Source: Rhodospirillales bacterium (GTDB lineage: Bacteria; Pseudomonadota; Alphaproteobacteria; Rhodospirillales; 2-02-FULL-58-16). Taken from it: 5,580 nucleotides of DNA. Numbering within the stretch: the stretch's first letter is position 1; the number at the start of each line of letters is the position of its first letter. Shown piece after piece: positions 4,796 through 5,580 of this stretch. The position numbers and the translations under genes were made by a program. The notes below the pieces were generated by a model, which was given only the letters and a program-made list of their open reading frames with translations, did not search any database and was not told the DNA's origin. The stretch is from NCBI GenBank assembly GCA_021775195.1, contig JAJFIG010000269.1, positions 1 to 5,580 on the forward strand. The letters run 5' to 3'.

Positions 4796-5580
4796 TCAGT
4801 CCGCAGTCTGGACGACGCCGTCAGCCGCTAGCGCATCCACGTCCTTCGAATCATAGCCGAGCAGGTCCTGGAGAATGGGACGTGTGTGCTGGCCAAGGGC
4901 CGGGGCCGGGTTTTTGGGCAGTTCCGGGTTCGACGACAGGTGCGGCGGCGTGCGTGCGAAGCCGAAGGTCCCGAATTTGGGATCGGCCACTGGCATGATC
5001 ATGCCCCGGGCCTCGACGTGGGGGTCGTCGAAGACGTCCTCGGCCGTGTACACCGATCCGCAGGGAACCCCGAGGCCGTTCAGGGTGTTCACTGCCTCGT
5101 CACGAGTCAGGCCAGCAAGCCAGTCCTCGATGACCGATTTGATGTAGTCCTTGTTTTCGGAGCGCGCAGTGCCGGTGTTGGAGCGTTCGCTCTCGATCAG
5201 GTCCTCGCGGCCCATGGCTTCGCACAGGCGCTTCCAGATGATGTTGTCAGGCACGTTGAGGGCGATGTAGCCGTCCTTGGCGGCATAGGCGTCGCGAGGG
5301 TAGGCATTGCGCGGCCGGCCACGCTCGGGAACCTGGCCGGCCACCGAATAGAGGGCGATCATGGACTCGTTCAGGGCCAGCATGTTGTCGAACATGGCCG
5401 AATCGACCAACTGCCCCTCGCCGGTCCGCTCGCGCATGAAGAGTGCCTGCATGATGCCGAAGGCGGCGACCATGCCCGAATAGATGTCGGCCATTCCGTA
5501 GATGGTCCAGCTCGGCGGCTTGTCGGCGAACCCGACCAGATTCATGATCCCGCTCATGGCCTCGGCGACGATGTCGAAGG
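4796..5580 (-). CDS. Class III (CaiB/BaiF family) CoA-transferase, C-terminal 260 residues, runs off right edge
   Basis: The frame is open from the right edge to a TGA at 4798-4796; about 130-150 N-terminal residues of a normal 380-410 residue family member lie outside. The visible part starts FDIVAEAMSGIM, a conserved family segment. It is followed by ADIYSGMVAAFGIMQAL, whose aspartate (codon 5488-5486) matches the catalytic Asp that forms the acyl-CoA intermediate in formyl-CoA transferase, then RTGEGQLVDSAMFDNMLAL, another hallmark. Later family features include DGYIALNVPDNIIWKRLCEAMG, the motif GVPCGSVYTAEDVFDDPHV and a C-terminal LGQHTRPILQDLLGY. The enzyme moves CoA between organic acids in the cytoplasm, or as a racemase relative acts on acyl-CoA; the substrate cannot be assigned. 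It converges on the lipoprotein gene with 16 bases between stops and no evident terminator. The first internal ATG at 5557 is not the true start, because conserved family sequence continues upstream of it. Confidence 0.94.
   Translation of the reverse strand, partial: FDIVAEAMSGIMNLVGFADKPPSWTIYGMADIYSGMVAAFGIMQALFMRERTGEGQLVDSAMFDNMLALNESMIALYSVAGQVPERGRPRNAYPRDAYAAKDGYIALNVPDNIIWKRLCEAMGREDLIESERSNTGTARSENKDYIKSVIEDWLAGLTRDEAVNTLNGLGVPCGSVYTAEDVFDDPHVEARGMIMPVADPKFGTFGFARTPPHLSSNPELPKNPAPALGQHTRPILQDLLGYDSKDVDALAADGVVQTAD

Overview
The window looks like ordinary chromosomal DNA from a GC-rich proteobacterium, most likely an alphaproteobacterium of the Rhodospirillales type. This is inferred from high GC, strong third-position G/C bias, dense gene packing with stop/start overlaps, purine-rich ribosome binding sites, use of GTG and TTG starts, and the gene families present. 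No tRNA, rRNA, CRISPR array, insertion sequence or phage gene was seen.

Layout. (1) Positions 1-595, minus strand: a 70-residue AtzG-like (DUF4089, GatC-like) protein, followed with an 8-base overlap by an amidase-signature enzyme that runs off the left edge and starts at a TTG codon. Together they resemble an AtzE/AtzG-type amidase pair. (2) Positions 596-774: a divergent intergenic region with two small perfect inverted repeats. (3) Positions 775-3212, plus strand: a compact four-gene run of AlaX-type alanyl-tRNA editing protein, small GNAT acetyltransferase (GTG start), PhzF-family isomerase-like protein, and a second GNAT acetyltransferase coupled by a TGATG overlap. The gaps are 28, 17 and -1 bases, so this is very probably one operon. 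(4) Positions 3213-3348: an intergenic region with an AT-rich segment, a candidate promoter and a perfect 9-bp inverted repeat. (5) Positions 3349-4779, plus strand: a TTG-started lipoprotein with a TPR region, three degenerate SHOCT-like repeats separated by proline-rich linkers, and a C-terminal SPOR domain. (6) Positions 4796-5580, minus strand: the C-terminal two thirds of a class III (CaiB/BaiF) CoA-transferase, convergent with the lipoprotein gene and separated from it by only 16 bases.

How the genes may work together. The amidase pair is a small hydrolase unit, probably acting on an amide or ureide nitrogen compound. The AlaX-GNAT-PhzF-GNAT run joins a tRNA proofreading enzyme to three small-molecule enzymes; a shared role in handling unusual or mischarging amino acids is possible but is inference only. 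The lipoprotein is an envelope protein expected to bind peptidoglycan through SPOR. The CoA-transferase belongs to organic acid metabolism and has no evident link to its neighbours. I found no convincing undescribed defence or mobile system here. The most unusual items are the modular lipoprotein and the AlaX/GNAT/PhzF/GNAT cluster.
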